Source: Carnegiea gigantea | Taxonomy: Eukaryota; Streptophyta; Magnoliopsida; Caryophyllales; Cactaceae | Length of the DNA stretch: 64,000 nucleotides | NCBI GenBank assembly: GCA_029747015.1 | Contig: JAKOGI010000576.1 | Location: 261,501 to 325,500, forward strand | Reading direction: 5' to 3' | Shown: positions 24,990 through 38,186 of the stretch, piece by piece | How the letters are laid out: each line of letters starts with the position of its first letter | Numbering within the stretch: the stretch's first letter is position 1 | Position numbers and translations under genes: made by a program | The notes under the pieces: model-generated | Told to the model about the DNA's origin: nothing | Databases searched by the model: none | What the model saw: the letters and a program-made list of their open reading frames with translations, nothing else

Positions 24990-26254
24990 GGCACCAAGAT
25001 GTACAAAGGCTTAAGGCAATACTTATGGTAGAATAATATGAGAAGGAGGTTGTAGAACATGTAGACAAGTGTCTAACCTGCCAGAAAGTTAAAGCAAAGC
25101 ATCAGCGTCCCATGGGTGAATGCGACCCCTAAAAATTCTCACTTCGAATTAGGATTCAATCTTAATGGATTTTCTTATGGGTTTACCCCTTTCTTCCTCG
25201 AGGAAGAATGCTATCTGGGTCATAATTGAACGACTTACCAAGTCGGCCCATCTTCTGGCAATTAGGGATACTTGGGAGTTGAAAAACTAGGCTAGCTATA
25301 TGTTAAAAAGATAGTCCACCTGCACGGGATTTCCTTAGACATAGTATCATATAGGGATGAAAGATTCCAAACCCGTTTTTGGCAAGCACTTCAAAAAGTC
25401 TTTGGGATCAAATTGAACTTTAGTAGCTCTTATCACCCTGAAACCAATGGTCAAACTGAAACAGTGAATCAAATTTTAGAGGACATGTTAACAGCTAGTG
25501 TATTGGAGTTCTAAGGGAAATAAGAAGACGATTTATCATTGGTGGAGTTTTCTTATAACAATAGCTACCTGTCCACTATCAAAATATCCCCATTTGAAGC
25601 TTTATACGGAAGAAAATGTAGAACCCCATTGTGCTGGAATGATTTGGATGAGGCATTGATCATAGGTCCCGAAATGATCCAGGAATCCCTTGAAATAATA
25701 AGAAGGATTCGGAGCATATTAGGGCTTCCCAGAGTCAACAAAAGAGTTATGCCGAGGGGAGAAGAAGGCCTCTGGAATTTCAAGTATACGATAAAGTTTT
25801 TCTGAAAGTTTCACCAACTAAGGGTATCAAGAGGTTCAAAGTACAAGGTAAATTGAGTCCAAGATATATTAGACCTTATGAAATCATTGAAAAGTTAATT
25901 CCTATAGCATATCGACTGGATCTACCGATAGAACTAGAACACGTGCATAACGTGTTTCACATCACTCAGCTCAAGAAGTATCTTCCAGATCCTGACCACA
26001 CCATTGTATCTGAACCTATTGAAATCACTGAAGATCTAGTATATGAGGAGCGTCCAGTCCAAATACTAGATGGCAGGATTAAGCAGCTACGCAACAAGCA
26101 CATACCACTAGTCAAGGTGCTTTGGGCAAACCATACTTTCCAACAAGCCACTTGGGAGACTAAAGAAGAAATGAAAACCAAGTACCCACATTTATTTGAG
26201 GTAATTTTGCATGACATGATAAAGTTCATAACTTTTGAGGACGAAACTCTTTAA
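24990..26254 (+). pseudogene. Ty3/gypsy integrase-chromodomain, copy A2 (broken)
   Basis: Integrase is spread over several frames: HVDKCLTCQKVKAKHQ near 25055, the SSYHPETNGQTETVNQILED region near 25425-25490 with the catalytic Glu kept (unlike A1), and VEFSYNNSYLSTIKISPFEALYGRK at 25539-25620. The last open stretch 25853-26254 carries the linker and chromodomain: HNVFHITQLKKYLPDPDH, VQILDGRIKQLRNKHIP, VKVLWANHTFQQATWET and KYPHLFE, ending TAA 26252-26254. Chromodomains of this type are known to steer integration to heterochromatin marks. A polypurine tract (AAGGGGGGGAAGGC, 26253-26266) abuts the LTR. Confidence 0.87.
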
Positions 26255-26266
26255 GGGGGGGAAGGC

Positions 26267-28695
26267 TGTAATAGCTCAATCTTAAATTATGTTTATTTAT
26301 TTAATTACCTCACATTAATGATTTTCTTATATTTATTTATCGCATTTAATCATCCCAGTGGGGAAAAATTTATTTGGGCCCTCACTTGGTAATTCGGGTT
26401 TTATTTACTTATTTGATTTTAACAAAAATTTTGAGAGAATTGATAGTAAGCCTTAACAATTATAGTCTAAATTATTTATTTTGTTTTCCGTAACATTGCA
26501 AAAATTTAATTTTGAGTTAGGCGAAAATGTTATCGTTACAGAGGGTGTTTTATTTCCGAACCCAACTTATTTCGGCCCAATTTAAAGCTCAACAAGTTTG
26601 AATTATTAACTTAGCTAATAATCATGATTTAAGCTTAACCATGATTGGCAAAAAGCTACTTTTGGAGGTATAAATTCAGCCAAGTTGTTGATAAGTTAAA
26701 AAATACAACCAAGATTCAACCCACATCTCACTCCTCTCTCTCTTTAGCCACTGCCAGCACCCCTCTCTGCCTATTGCTGCTGTTTCTTGGTGTTTTTCGG
26801 CCATCTCGGCTACCTCCGACCACCCCCCGACACCCTAGTCCCCCTAGCCACCATCCCCAATCCTCAAAACCACCAAACACCACCTCATCTCTACTTTTTT
26901 CAAGTTCAAAGTGAGTAACCTCAAGCTTGTTTCTTTGGATTTTTTATTTTAATTCTTGTTTATGTTGATTTGAATTTTAATCATCTTCTTTAGATGGAAA
27001 CAAGAGTTATTTTGATGTTTTTAGTGGTTGATTGAGTTTAGAGCATTTTAGGGTTAGGGTTATTCACGATCATGCAACCTTCAAGTTGGAATTATGTTTT
27101 TCTTGGATTTTTTGTATTTAATTTAGTGGTTTTAATCTCTAATAATATTTATGAGGGTGTTTTTGGTGATTTTGGGATGAGATAAAGAAGAGTTAAGTTG
27201 GTTACAAGCTAAGGTTTTGGCAAGTAATGCATGGTTTGAAATATTTTTGTCATTAAGTATGTTATTTGTGTATATTTGATTGAGAAATGAATCTTTGATG
27301 TATATGATCATAAAGTGAAATTAAGTATGGTGGCTTTGTATGGTGATGGGAAGGACCAAAGCAATGACAGTGGGGGCTGAAAAATGGCAGAAAATGGGAG
27401 AAACGTTTCTAATAAACTAGTAATGAGAGGCTCAGCCAAAAATCATGACTTTTAGTGAGTAGATAGATCAGTGAATCAACTTTCAAATGCCTTTTGAATC
27501 ACCTTAATTCGAGGTCTGTGGAAAACATTATGGCCATTTTACTAGAATTACGCAGGTTCTACCAAAACTGGTATACTTGTATTTTAGCCCCATTTTAGGA
27601 ACCCTATTGTGCGAATCAAGTTTTGGGTTGTTAATAAAAAGTTTTTCAAGACTTCTTAAGCTTTTTATATTGAGAAATTAGGTCTTAAACGGAGGTCAAG
27701 AGATTAGGTTGTGAGTCATTTATTTTAGCCCTTGTTTCATCCTTACTTTTTCTTTTACTAAAGTATTAGCTATGAAAATAAATAGATTTGCTAACTACAT
27801 GTTCCTAAAACGATATTTTTGTACAGAATCAGGGCCTAATCTATCATTTTCTCCCTGTTTGTGTATATTCATACCCAGTGAAATTTTATTAAAAGTCCCA
27901 GATACATTTATTGTCTGTATCTTTAGAAATCAACATATATTTATCAAAACTAAATGTTTTGGTAAGTACATCAATGAATCAGTTTCATCAGTACTTTATC
28001 ACATAATTAGTGACCCCATTAGTTATCAGTTATAGGATATTGCCCTTCAGTTACGACTAGCTTGGCAGGTGTACACATATCTTCATTTCGTAACAGTTAT
28101 TGGGGGTTCACTATCAGATAATAATTGACAATGCAATTTTAGATTTATCTCATTCCCTGTTTTAAATTGAAATGAATTGCAATGCGGGTCCAGCCAGTTC
28201 TTCCATGAGCATTAAACAATCCAGGAATGCATGTACTGAGTTTCGGTTCACAGTTCAAAATATTTTCATATTTTGTTTTAGGCAAATGTTCAGTGAATCG
28301 CCCTCAAGCTGGCAGGCCGACCGAAGGTGATAAGTGAGCAAGGAAATATGAATGGAACTATGGTGTATTAGTGTTGAGATGCTTTTAGCACTGTATTGTG
28401 AAATATTTTGATGCTGGAGCTATATGCTCTACAAGAGTTACTTATTTTGGTGTAAACCTTGAGATAGTTGAATGGTTGATGTTAGAAATGTTCATATGTG
28501 GTTTTAATGGGTTGTGATTATGTGAATGCCTTGTGATGTAAACGTTGTTTAGCATTGCAATATTTATTGTTTACAAGCAAAGCCTTGTCCTTTTTGGACG
28601 ATGGTAACACCTCGATCATTTGGGATATTACTTCGAATTGGTGAAACTACTGAAGAGAATGCAAACGGTGAATTATGTACATTTGGGGTGTTACA
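26267..28695 (+). repeat. Last LTR of array A
   Basis: 2429 bases, TGTAATAGC to GGGGTGTTACA. It shows the uninterrupted site (AACCATGATTGGC near 26640) into which element B jumped in the middle LTR. A splice-donor-like AAAGTGAGTA occurs near 26908. No primer site follows, so it is the terminal 3' LTR. Confidence 0.9.
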
Positions 28696-29988
28696 TTAAC
28701 AGATACAAATAGATGAAGAAAGCACTCCTTTGACTACTTTTAGTGTCCATCAAGGATAGTATGAGTATCTAGTAATATCATTTGCTCAAAAAAATGCACC
28801 TCAAATATTCCAAAAATAGAATGGGTAGCATTTTCAAAGATCTTAATCATTGCTGCCTAGATGACGTCGATGATATTCTTGTCCTTTCTAAGACTATAGA
28901 ATGGCATAAAGATGACGTTCTAGTGCCACCCAAAGATGCATTGATCATGGCATTAACCTTGTTAGAACTAATGCATCGATGCTAAATAAGAAATAGAATT
29001 CTTAGGACTATAAATAAAAGGTTGACAAATTATTCTACTAAAGCATATTTTAGAAAAATAGAAAATTTCCCTGAGGAGATTGAAGATAGGAATTAATTTA
29101 AAAGGTTTCTAAAATGTCTTACCTATAGTTCAGATTTCATTAAGAATTTAGCTAAATCAAGAAAAGCATTGAAATAGAAATTCAAGAAAGAAGTTGGACA
29201 TAGACCTTAGTGATTCAATGATTATTCAAAACTTTAAAAAGATGTGCAAAAAAATCTTTTTATTCTTAATTTGTCTAATGAAGAAGATAATTTTATTCTT
29301 GAGACAGATACCAACAATTAGCACTAGAGTGCAGTATTCAAAATCAAAGAAGGAGAAAACTCTGCAAATATTATAGTAAAAATTTTAATAAAGCAAAATA
29401 CAACCCTTCTGCAATACAATAGAAATCCTAGCAGTCATAAGGGGAATTGAAAATTTCTTAATCTTTTTAGCCCTAAAACTTTTCTTATTCGAATTAAGTG
29501 CAAATGAATATTTAGTTTTGTGAAAAAGAATTTATCAAATATATAAGCACAATGGCGACTCCTACGTTGGCAATTTACGATTTAACCATTTTTATTTCTC
29601 TATTGAATATATACAAGAATCAAAGAATTCTTTGGAAGATAGTTTAAATTATGAACTCGCCAATGGTGATTATGCATAAATCCTAACGAAAAAGTTGGAA
29701 ATCCAAAATGAAAGCTAGCATGGGTTTCTCCTTCTACTAGAATCATCATAGATATTTTGGAATTTCATATAAAAAGTAGATCATGCTTTGGTTTGTTTTC
29801 TTCTACCTATCTAATAGTACAAAGATTCAACCTTTTAAAGCTATAAATGAATTACTTAGGGTGTCTCTATGATGCCAACCAAAAATAAATTCATTTGTTT
29901 AAGGAAAATGGTTCAATAGGTGGTATACAGCCTGCATCGATTACTATCATAATTATTCATATGATATTTAGAAATTATAGATCGGAAT
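28696..29988 (+). pseudogene. Endogenous pararetrovirus fragment: RT-RNase H
   Basis: Not gypsy-like in its flanks: broken frames read a reverse transcriptase segment (words FSVHQG, KNAPQIFQ and a VDDILVLSKT active-site box at 28800-28910) and then thumb/RNase H pieces (KIENFPEEIED near 29055, DFIKNLAKSRKAL near 29140). Later pieces (ELANGDYA near 29660) match the end of RNase H. This pattern fits caulimovirid (plant pararetrovirus) polymerase rather than Ty3/gypsy. There are numerous stops and frameshifts, so it cannot encode a polymerase. It abuts the last LTR of array A on the left and element C on the right, which split it. Exact genus cannot be told by eye. Confidence 0.6.
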
Positions 29989-32900
29989 TGTAATAGCCCA
30001 ACCCTAAATCATATTTATTTATTTAATTAAACCATGTTATTCATTTTTCACATTTATTTATCTCATTGAATCATCCCAATTGAAAAAAATTCATTTCGGG
30101 CCCCACTTTGCAATTCGAGTTTCATTTACCGGATAATTTCGGAAAAAATTGATATTAGGCCTCGATATTTATGATTTAAAAGATTAAATTATTTTTCATG
30201 ACATTACATTTAATCTCGAGCTTTGAAAAAAAAAAAAATTCATGCGCACTCGGTTTGAGCTAGTTTTCGAACCTGAGCTCGTTTAAGGCCAATTTTGACC
30301 CACCAAGTCTTGACTCTATTTATTTGCCTAATTATCCTTAATTAGGTCTAATCTATACTTAACAAAAGTAGCTTTTGAGGATTAATTTCAGCCATGTATT
30401 TATTTTGGCCTAAGGTTCATTTGCACCAAGTAAATGCAAGTGATTTTCTCTCTCTTCTTTTCTCCTCCTTCTCTCTACCTCATGGCCACCCCCAGCAGTA
30501 GCAGCCGTGTTTTCCGGCCATTTCCGGCCACTCTCCGGCAAGGATTTCAATCCCCAAACAACCTCCCTCCATTGGCTACCATTTTCCATCCTCAAAACCA
30601 CCAAATATCATCTCCACCTTCACTTGTTTCAAGCTCAAAGTAAGTGACTTCAATCTTGTTCTTTGAATTTTTAGTTCTTGCTTCTTGTTTTGGTTATTTT
30701 GATGATGGATCATGTTGTTTTTATTGAATTAAGCATCATCTTAGTGATGGATCATGGTGGAGTTGAAGTTAGATGATGCTAGGGTTAGGGTTTTCTCTTA
30801 ATCATGCAAGCTTCATGTTTAAGTGTTGGATTTTAATTGTTTTAAATGAGATTTTGTGATCTTTGGCATTGGTAATGAATATCAAAATGTTTATGCTGAT
30901 TTATATAAGTTAAAGAGTGATTTTACTGGGTGGTTATGTCAAGAAAAGCTTACAAGTAAGTGCTGTTATGCAATAAACAGACCCAAAACAGGAGTGACTT
31001 CAGGATTACGCTGGTACTGTTTGGCACATCCAAAATTCATGATTTTTGGTGTGAATATATTTCAATGGGTTAGCTTTCAATAGGCTTTGGAATTACTCAA
31101 TTTTGAGTTGTGTAGACAAAGTTATGACCAATTTACTCAAGACTATGCAGAATACATTAAAACTGGGAACTGAACTGGAACAGGAAATTTACGGGAAAAC
31201 TGGTATTGATTGGGTTACGGAAAAATTGTGATTTTTTGTGTCTGGATATATCAATGAGTTATATTTCAAATGCCTTTTGAATCGCCTTAATCCGAGTTCT
31301 GTGGAAAACGTTATAGTCATTTTGCTACGACTGCGCAGATTGAACTGAAACTGTACACGTCTGTGTTCTACCCTAATGTTAGGGACCTTACTATGTGAAT
31401 CATGCTTTGTGCCCTGAATGAAAGTTTTAGTGAACATTATGAGATTTTCATATTGGGGCTTTACATCTTATTTGGAGGTCAGGAGTGAAAGATATGGATT
31501 TTATAATGCAGACCACCAAACGGTAACATGGGTGAATATAGAAACCATGACAGTTGGAAGTATTATCAAAAGTTTCTATATAATTATGGGTATTTTCAGA
31601 AGCTCAACAAGTTTGATTATGTACAAAAGCTTACTTGGGTTGATAACTGAGTTAAACAAGTATGAAAATGAAATTTGGGAAGTGAGCAGAGTAATAACTC
31701 AAAATCAGTGTCCTTTGGACCAAGTTAGGGTGTTATATGAGCTTTTATTAACCTCATAGCACCCCTTATGGCATAAACCATTTGCCACTCATTTCAGAAG
31801 CATTAACCATTCTATTATCCATTTCAGAAACATCACACTTTTCATTATCCATTTCAGAAATATCAGAAACCCATATTTCATTTATATCAATTACAATCCT
31901 TTTCATTATCACTTCAATCATTTACATTTGGCCTATTTTGCTTCAATTTATTGTATTTCAAGTTCAATAACCTTAACTGATTTAAATCAGTTTATTTTGG
32001 TTTAACTTGTCTTATATTAAATTAAAATCAGTTTATTATATTGAAATACACAAGTTATGTATCCCATTTCATTACTCAATTTCTGTTACACATACTTTTA
32101 CTTACTCAATTATGCGAGTAAGGATCATTTACTGACTACACATACTTACAATGACATTTATGAAACAGAGTTGAGGCCTAGTTATCATTCCCCATTTTAC
32201 ATAAGTGTTATCAAGTCAGAATACATTTATCAAGTCAGATGACATTTATGAAACAGCTGACTTGTATCAAGTTAGATGACATTTTTAAAGACTCAAGGTA
32301 CGTGCATTGCCTGTATCTTTAGAAATCAGAGTGTATTTGTCAACGTTATCATGTTTTGGTAAGTACATCAATGAATCAGTTTACACAGTGATTTATCAGT
32401 TAATTAGTGACCCCGTCAGTTATCAGTTATAGGGCATTGCCCTTCAGTTACCCGCGCGGCTTCAGGCCAGGTCCCCCGGTCGGCTTGGCAGGTGTACACC
32501 TATCCATAGATCGTAACAGTATCAAGGGGTTCACTATCAGATAATAACTAGCAATGCAGCTTTACATCATCTTATTCACTGTTTTAACTAAATGAATTGC
32601 AAAGCGGGCCCAACCAGTGTTTCAATGATCATTTCACAATTTCCGAATGCATGTACTAAGCTTCGGCTCACATTTCGAAATGTTTTCATGTTTTGTTTTA
32701 GGCAAATACTCAGAGAATTGCCCTCATGCTAACAAATCAGCTGAAGAGAATAAGTGAAGTAAGGAAATCCAGGTGGATCAGAAGTAATGCAGTATATGCA
32801 TACCTTAAAGCTGTATATTGAATTCTTCTGTGGATGAAGATGTAGACTATATAATGATTTATTTGACTATGGTTTATAAACCCTTTATTGGTTAACACTT

Positions 32901-33078
32901 GATGTGGATGTATATGTTTGAGGTTATGCTTAGCTATATTATTTATAGCACTCATGTTTCAAGCCTTGTCTTTTTGGATGGCAGTAACGCCCCTATCATT
33001 AGATTCATCATATTACAACTGAGTGATTTATTAAAGAGAATATAAACAGTGAAGCATGTTTCATTTGGGGGCGTTACA
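29989..33078 (+). repeat. 5' LTR of element C
   Basis: 3090 bases. Related to, but clearly distinct from, the array A LTR; they share the first 40 bases, the AAAGTAAGTGA donor-like site (near 30640) and the 3' 750 bases in outline. It retains about 29 bases near 31385 (between GGGACC and CTGAATG) that the 3' LTR lacks. Confidence 0.9.
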
Positions 33079-33082
33079 GATT

Positions 33083-33094
33083 TGGTATCAGAGC
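33083..33094 (+). promoter_or_regulatory. Primer binding site of element C
   Basis: TGGTATCAGAGC four bases after the LTR end; initiator Met tRNA type. Confidence 0.9.
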
Positions 33095-33271
33095 CAGGTT
33101 GAGATTTTCTTTGTGGGATATGAATTATGGAGTTAAGATACTGAGAAAGTTGGTTAGTGAGGAATGAAGATTATTATGATATCATTGGAGATTTGTGACA
33201 ATAGTAATGTCTGCCATGTGTATCAGATTATTATGACAATATTCTTCTTTGTCAGATGGATCCATACAATG

Positions 33272-33643
33272 TGTATATAGTTTGATTTCGGGCATCAGAT
33301 TCGAGGGTGATTTGTTTTTAACAACAAGTTAAAGGTGTCCCAATACATTTCGATATGTATAGTCATATGACCCACCCATCTGATTGGTATGCCATTCTTT
33401 TAGCTTGAATTGTTTATTTTTGGGATGCAAACCCTTGTACTCCGGGCGTGTAGCCCGTAGAGTTGTGATCTCTGGCGTGTAGCCGTTGAGCTTGATTAAA
33501 GAATACTTCTATTCAATACAGATGATGTGATGTAAGGCTTTAAGCCTGGGAATTGGCCAGTTTGCAGGCGAAACTCTGTCCGTTTCGCCCCAAAAATTTC
33601 AGAATCATTAACACTCGTCTCCCTAGGGTTGGGGGTTGTTACA
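33272..33643 (+). mobile_element. 0.37-kb TG...CA insertion related to the giant LTR
   Basis: The 3' 300 bases match, in reverse complement, the first 400 bases of the insertion at 2621-7837 (shared words include CTAGGGTTGGGGG, GAAACTCTGTCCGTTTCG-like and CATCTGATTGGT). It ends GTTGTTACA at 33643. AATGT stands on both sides (33268-33272 and 33644-33648), and the reading frame beginning at 33257 (MDPY...) appears to continue after it, so it looks like an insertion rather than an end of C. The left end TGTATATAG does not match the giant LTR, so it is an internally deleted or distinct short family member. Confidence 0.55.
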
Positions 33644-35000
33644 AATGTGTCTTATGAAAGGCCCTTGACTCATTTTGAGATTAAATGTATAGGGAAAACC
33701 AAGTATGGGCGGCATACACAAGTTCAATCAACTTGGCAGTTTTGATCAGTGTACAAGGACTGATCTTGAAGTAACTTTGTCTATGATCACCATGATTTAC
33801 GCAAGGATTTTCCATCCTGATTTTAAGTTTAAGGAGATGTCTTTCATATGAAACAAGTTTCAAGTGGATTAGAGGTCATTTGGTTATTCAAAACTATTAG
33901 ACAAGTCAAAGTCTGCAAAGTTAGCAGAATCCTAATGCACAAGGTTTGAGTTTAGTCCATTTGTAGCCCATACATTCCATCAAATAGAGATGTTTTAGTT
34001 ATTCTATATCAAAGTTCAGGAAGTGAGCTTTCCAATGACCCATGTTGCAGCACATTTGGAGACTAGTGGTCAATGAAATTCAACCTAGAAGTCTGATGGT
34101 ACAGACTCTTCAAGTCCATGGGTACCTACAACTTTGAGCTTATATTTCCTCATATTATGGGTGTTATTTTGTGCATTTCTTGGATCCAAGTGGCAATTAC
34201 TTCAATATACCTCATTGATTGCAGATATTTTCTTCTATAACTAAGAATCTCATCTAGGTGAGCTATAAGGGGGTTCTTGAAGTAGTATCCCCTGAATTAT
34301 AGGATTTTGGAAAGGCTTGTTATATGGTACATAAGTTTGAAACATTAACTATAGACTATTCCATATAAGAGAAACCAAGGACACTTTAGAGAGACATTTT
34401 TGCTTCAATCCATTTCAATTCAAAACTTGCTTAAATTGCCCAAACTGTTGCAAGCAGTCCATTGATTCCACCTCTATTTGTGAAGTAGACATTACTCTTG
34501 ACAATATTTCACTGCCCCTTCTCGTAACATACCCACTACCATTATCCTTGTTGGATTATCAACTCTTGGATACTCCTTACTTTGACCAAGGGCTTCATCT
34601 TTTTGTCCTTATGGCGTCTTCCCATCCAGTTGCATCATCATTCACTCTCATGTTACATCTTCATCAGTTCTGGCCACCTTTTTCAAGCCCAATCACTGCT
34701 AGTAACTGGTTTATTATTGGGTTGCACCCATGTTGATAGATGATAATTTTGTAGCACGCCTGAACAAAAGGTGGATCTTAACTACACTTTGTATAAAAGA
34801 TTGGTTATTATCAAACTTATGGAATCTATTGCTAAGGGGAAACGCAATGTGTCTACCCTTTTTAGTTGATTCAACCTCAGTTTCCTATTGAAGATCACTT
34901 GTATAAAGCTTAAGTTGGACAATCAAAATCTTTGTTATGTATTTGGACTGCATCAGTGAGAAATTTTGAAGGGTTACTGCCTCTTAGAAAAATGCCTTTA
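33644..35000 (+). other. Unassigned part of element C interior
   Basis: About 1.36 kb between the small insertion and the first gag trace. By position it should hold the accessory frame and the gag start. Apart from a short open continuation right after 33644 I recognise no protein and no repeat. Confidence 0.5.
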
Positions 35001-35009
35001 GTTGATTCA

Positions 35010-38000
35010 GACTAAAGAACTCTAGAGTGCAAAGTATGACCCAGTAGAACCTGAAAAATAGATTCGAGGAATGGAGAAAGTTATCACTGTAATAGAGATT
35101 CCAGGGGATAAAAAGGTGAACATTGCAACATTTTATCTAACTGGTGAAACCGATATTTAGTGGAGCATTATTAAGAATAGGCTCTTAGGGCCTGACTTCA
35201 CTTCGAGTCGATTTCTAAAATAACTAACCACAATACTCTAGATTGCTAAGTGGGAATTGACAAATGCACATGGTGCGGTAGCCCAGAGCACCTCATCGCT
35301 GCCTGTTCTTGAAAACTGAAGGCTGTAGATAAGGGCTCTCACTTTCAAGGCCCACAGCTGTAGGAAAGGCTTATGTGTTGAGCAAGAAGAAAGCTGTCAC
35401 CTCTGGTGTAGTAGTTAGTGAAGCTCTCTTTATTTCGAAGCCATTTTATGTATTGATTAATTCAGTTGCCACTTGTTCATTTATATTCACATGATCTGAC
35501 ATGCAAGTGAACCTTGAATAAGAAGGCAGAAATCAATTATGGGCTTAAGTTATCCAATGACTCTAGAGTTGAGTGTTCTATCTCTCATAATTTATTTCAA
35601 TTATTATTAGTGGGATAGTTTCCCCTGAAGTTCTGATTCAATTTGACTCGTCAGACTGTGATATCATTTTGGAAATGATCTGGTTGTGTACTTATGGGGT
35701 CAAGATAGGTTGTGATGGCCCTAAGATTATTTCAAGAAAAGAACAAGGGAGAGAAATATGTTTTATGGTCAAAGAGAGGAAAAGTTTTGTCCTTTAAATT
35801 ATGTTATGAAACCAAGTGAGCTCTTATGCCAAGGATATATTGTGCATTGGTGTCATGCTATTAACATTCAACCTAAGGAAGAATAAGCAGAAGACATCCC
35901 TATAGTTTGTGAGTTTAGAGAAGTTTTCCGGAAAAGTCACCGGAACTACTCTGCCAAGAGAAATTGATTATGAGATTGAATTTATCCCTGGTGCCTAATC
36001 TCTCTTAAAAACCTCATATCGTATAGCCCCAACTGAGCTTAAAAAACTACAGATTCAGCTAGATGAGCTACTACAGACGGGTTTTATTAGGCCAAGTGTA
36101 TCACCATGGGGTGCCCCAGTGTTGTTTGTAAAGAACAAGAATGAAATCTTGAGGTTATGTATTGATTTCAAAGACCTGAACAAGATCACCCTCAACACCA
36201 CATACCCATCGCCCCAAGTAGATGACTTATTTGATCAACTGTAGGGAGCAGAAGTCTGATCTAAGATTGATTTGAGGTCAGGGTACCATCAACTTAGCAT
36301 TATATCTGAATACATTACCAAAACCACACTACGGACCATGTATGGGTCATGGTGAATTCACTGTGATGCCTTTTGGTCTAATCAATGGCCCCGCGGCCTT
36401 TACAAATCTTATGAATAGAGTTTCAAACCATATCTAGACAAGTTGTGGTGGTGTATATAAAAGATGTCTTGAAATACTCCAAGGACAAAGATGAGTATAC
36501 TGTTCATTTGGGGACAGTGTTGCAGACCTAGAGGGAGCATCAATTACATAGGAAATACAAGAAGTATGAGTATTGGTTTGAAGTAATGGTGTTTTTGGAA
36601 CATATGGTATTAAACGAAGAAATTAAGGCTGATTTGCAAAAGGTGAAAGCAGTAACAAAGTGCCCAAGACCCACGAATGCACTGAGATTAGCAACTGTTT
36701 GAGTTTAGTAGGGAATTATCGAGTTCAGGAAGGATCTGACAAATATTGTCCTCCCTGACCAATTTGTTGAAGAAAGCTATAAAGTTAGCAAGATGTTTAA
36801 CTGGTGGCTTATGCCTCCCAACAACTCAAGCCTTATGAGAAGAATTACCCTACCCATTTATGTAGTTTTTGCATTGCAAATTTGAAGACATTACTTATAT
36901 AGGGTACCAAGTAGAATCAATACTGATCATCAAAGGTTGAAGTACATCTTCTCTCAAAAGAGGCTCAGTCTACATGAAACATCAGTTGTGGCAGATCCAA
37001 TGTCAATCAAGAAAGAGAAATATTGTGGCAGGTGCCCTGAATAGGAAGACACAACATACCTTGAACACTGTAATAACTACTCAACTGGATCTCTTGAGAG
37101 AACTTAAAGACTTGGACATTTAATTAGTGTCGCACAGAAAGGTGAATGTTCAAATGCCAACACTTACCTTAGAGTGAATCAGGATGATGATCCTGAGCTC
37201 CAAAAAAAAAAAATAAAGCAAAACCTTGAGAAAGGGATTCAATTTCAATGGACTTTGTCATGGAATTCCTTCAGATACAGTGCCTGATAGAGATCAGAGA
37301 TTTCAAGCCTATTTTGATAAACACTTCAAAGAGCCTTTGGAACTAGATTGAACTTTAGCAGTTCTTATCATCCTGAAACGGATGGGCAAGCATCTAAAAA
37401 TATCAATGGATCTAACTCTTCTGAGTTGGAGCCTATAGTACTTCATGACCTACGACCAACATTTGCATTTGAAGAAAGTATGGAACTTTCAGTGGTCAAC
37501 GTTGTGATAGCACGAGTAGAGAATCCTACATGAAACATCAGGATAACTGACGGCCAACATTAACAACAAAATCATCTTTTGAGTCATGAAGGTCTTCTTC
37601 AGCATTTAATAAGGCAGCATATCTCAGAAGACTCTTGAAAGCATACCATTGGAACTGACAGAAAAGCTATGTTGATAAAAGAAGGAGATTCCTGGAATTT
37701 CTAGTATATGACAAACTTTTCAAAAAGTCTCACCAACTAAGGGTGTAAGGAGGCTGCACTGCGATCTAAATGGAAGCCAAGATCTTTTGGACCATATCAG
37801 TTCATTGAAAGGTCGAATTTCACAACTTGTCTACAAGATCTGCATATATAACTCAAACATGTGCATAACATATTCTGTGTTCCTTACCTTACCACTCAGG
37901 CAGTATATTTCAGTTCCTGACCATGCTGTCATAATCAAATCCATTGCAGTCATTGAGGGTCTTGTGTTTCAAGAGCATCCAATTCAGATATTGGATCACA

Positions 38001-38175
38001 GGATTAAGAAGTTAAGTATCAAACAGATACTTTAAATCAAATTGCTTTAGGCAAATCATACTTCTTCATAAACTACTTGAAAAACAGAGGATTGAAAGTC
38101 ACGTACCCATATTTATATGGGATAACCTTGCATCTGTTAGCAAAGTTCATAAGTTTCGAGGACGAAACTCTTTAA
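35010..38175 (+). pseudogene. Degenerate gag-pol of element C
   Basis: Order and content follow array A but with many frameshifts, stops and deletions. Gag trace at 35025-35170 (KYDPVEPEK, RGMEKVITVIEIP, then TAG within the DIWW position). A good CCHC knuckle CTWCGSPEHLIAAC lies at about 35268-35310, better kept than in A1 or A2. The protease triad is lost (INSVATCSF). RT at 36000-36500 has YIKD where the catalytic YIDD should be. RNase H and integrase survive as scraps (near 36890-37080; NFSSSYHPETDGQA at 37348). The linker/chromodomain end is at 37780-38175. The element could not have encoded its own mobility. Confidence 0.75.
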
Positions 38176-38186
38176 GGGGGGAAGGC

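Noticed and set aside
30434..30643. Proline/serine-rich frames in the leaders of element C and A LTRs
   Set aside because: They sit in the LTR transcribed leader, end at the donor-like site, and resemble CT-rich leader sequence rather than a protein family.
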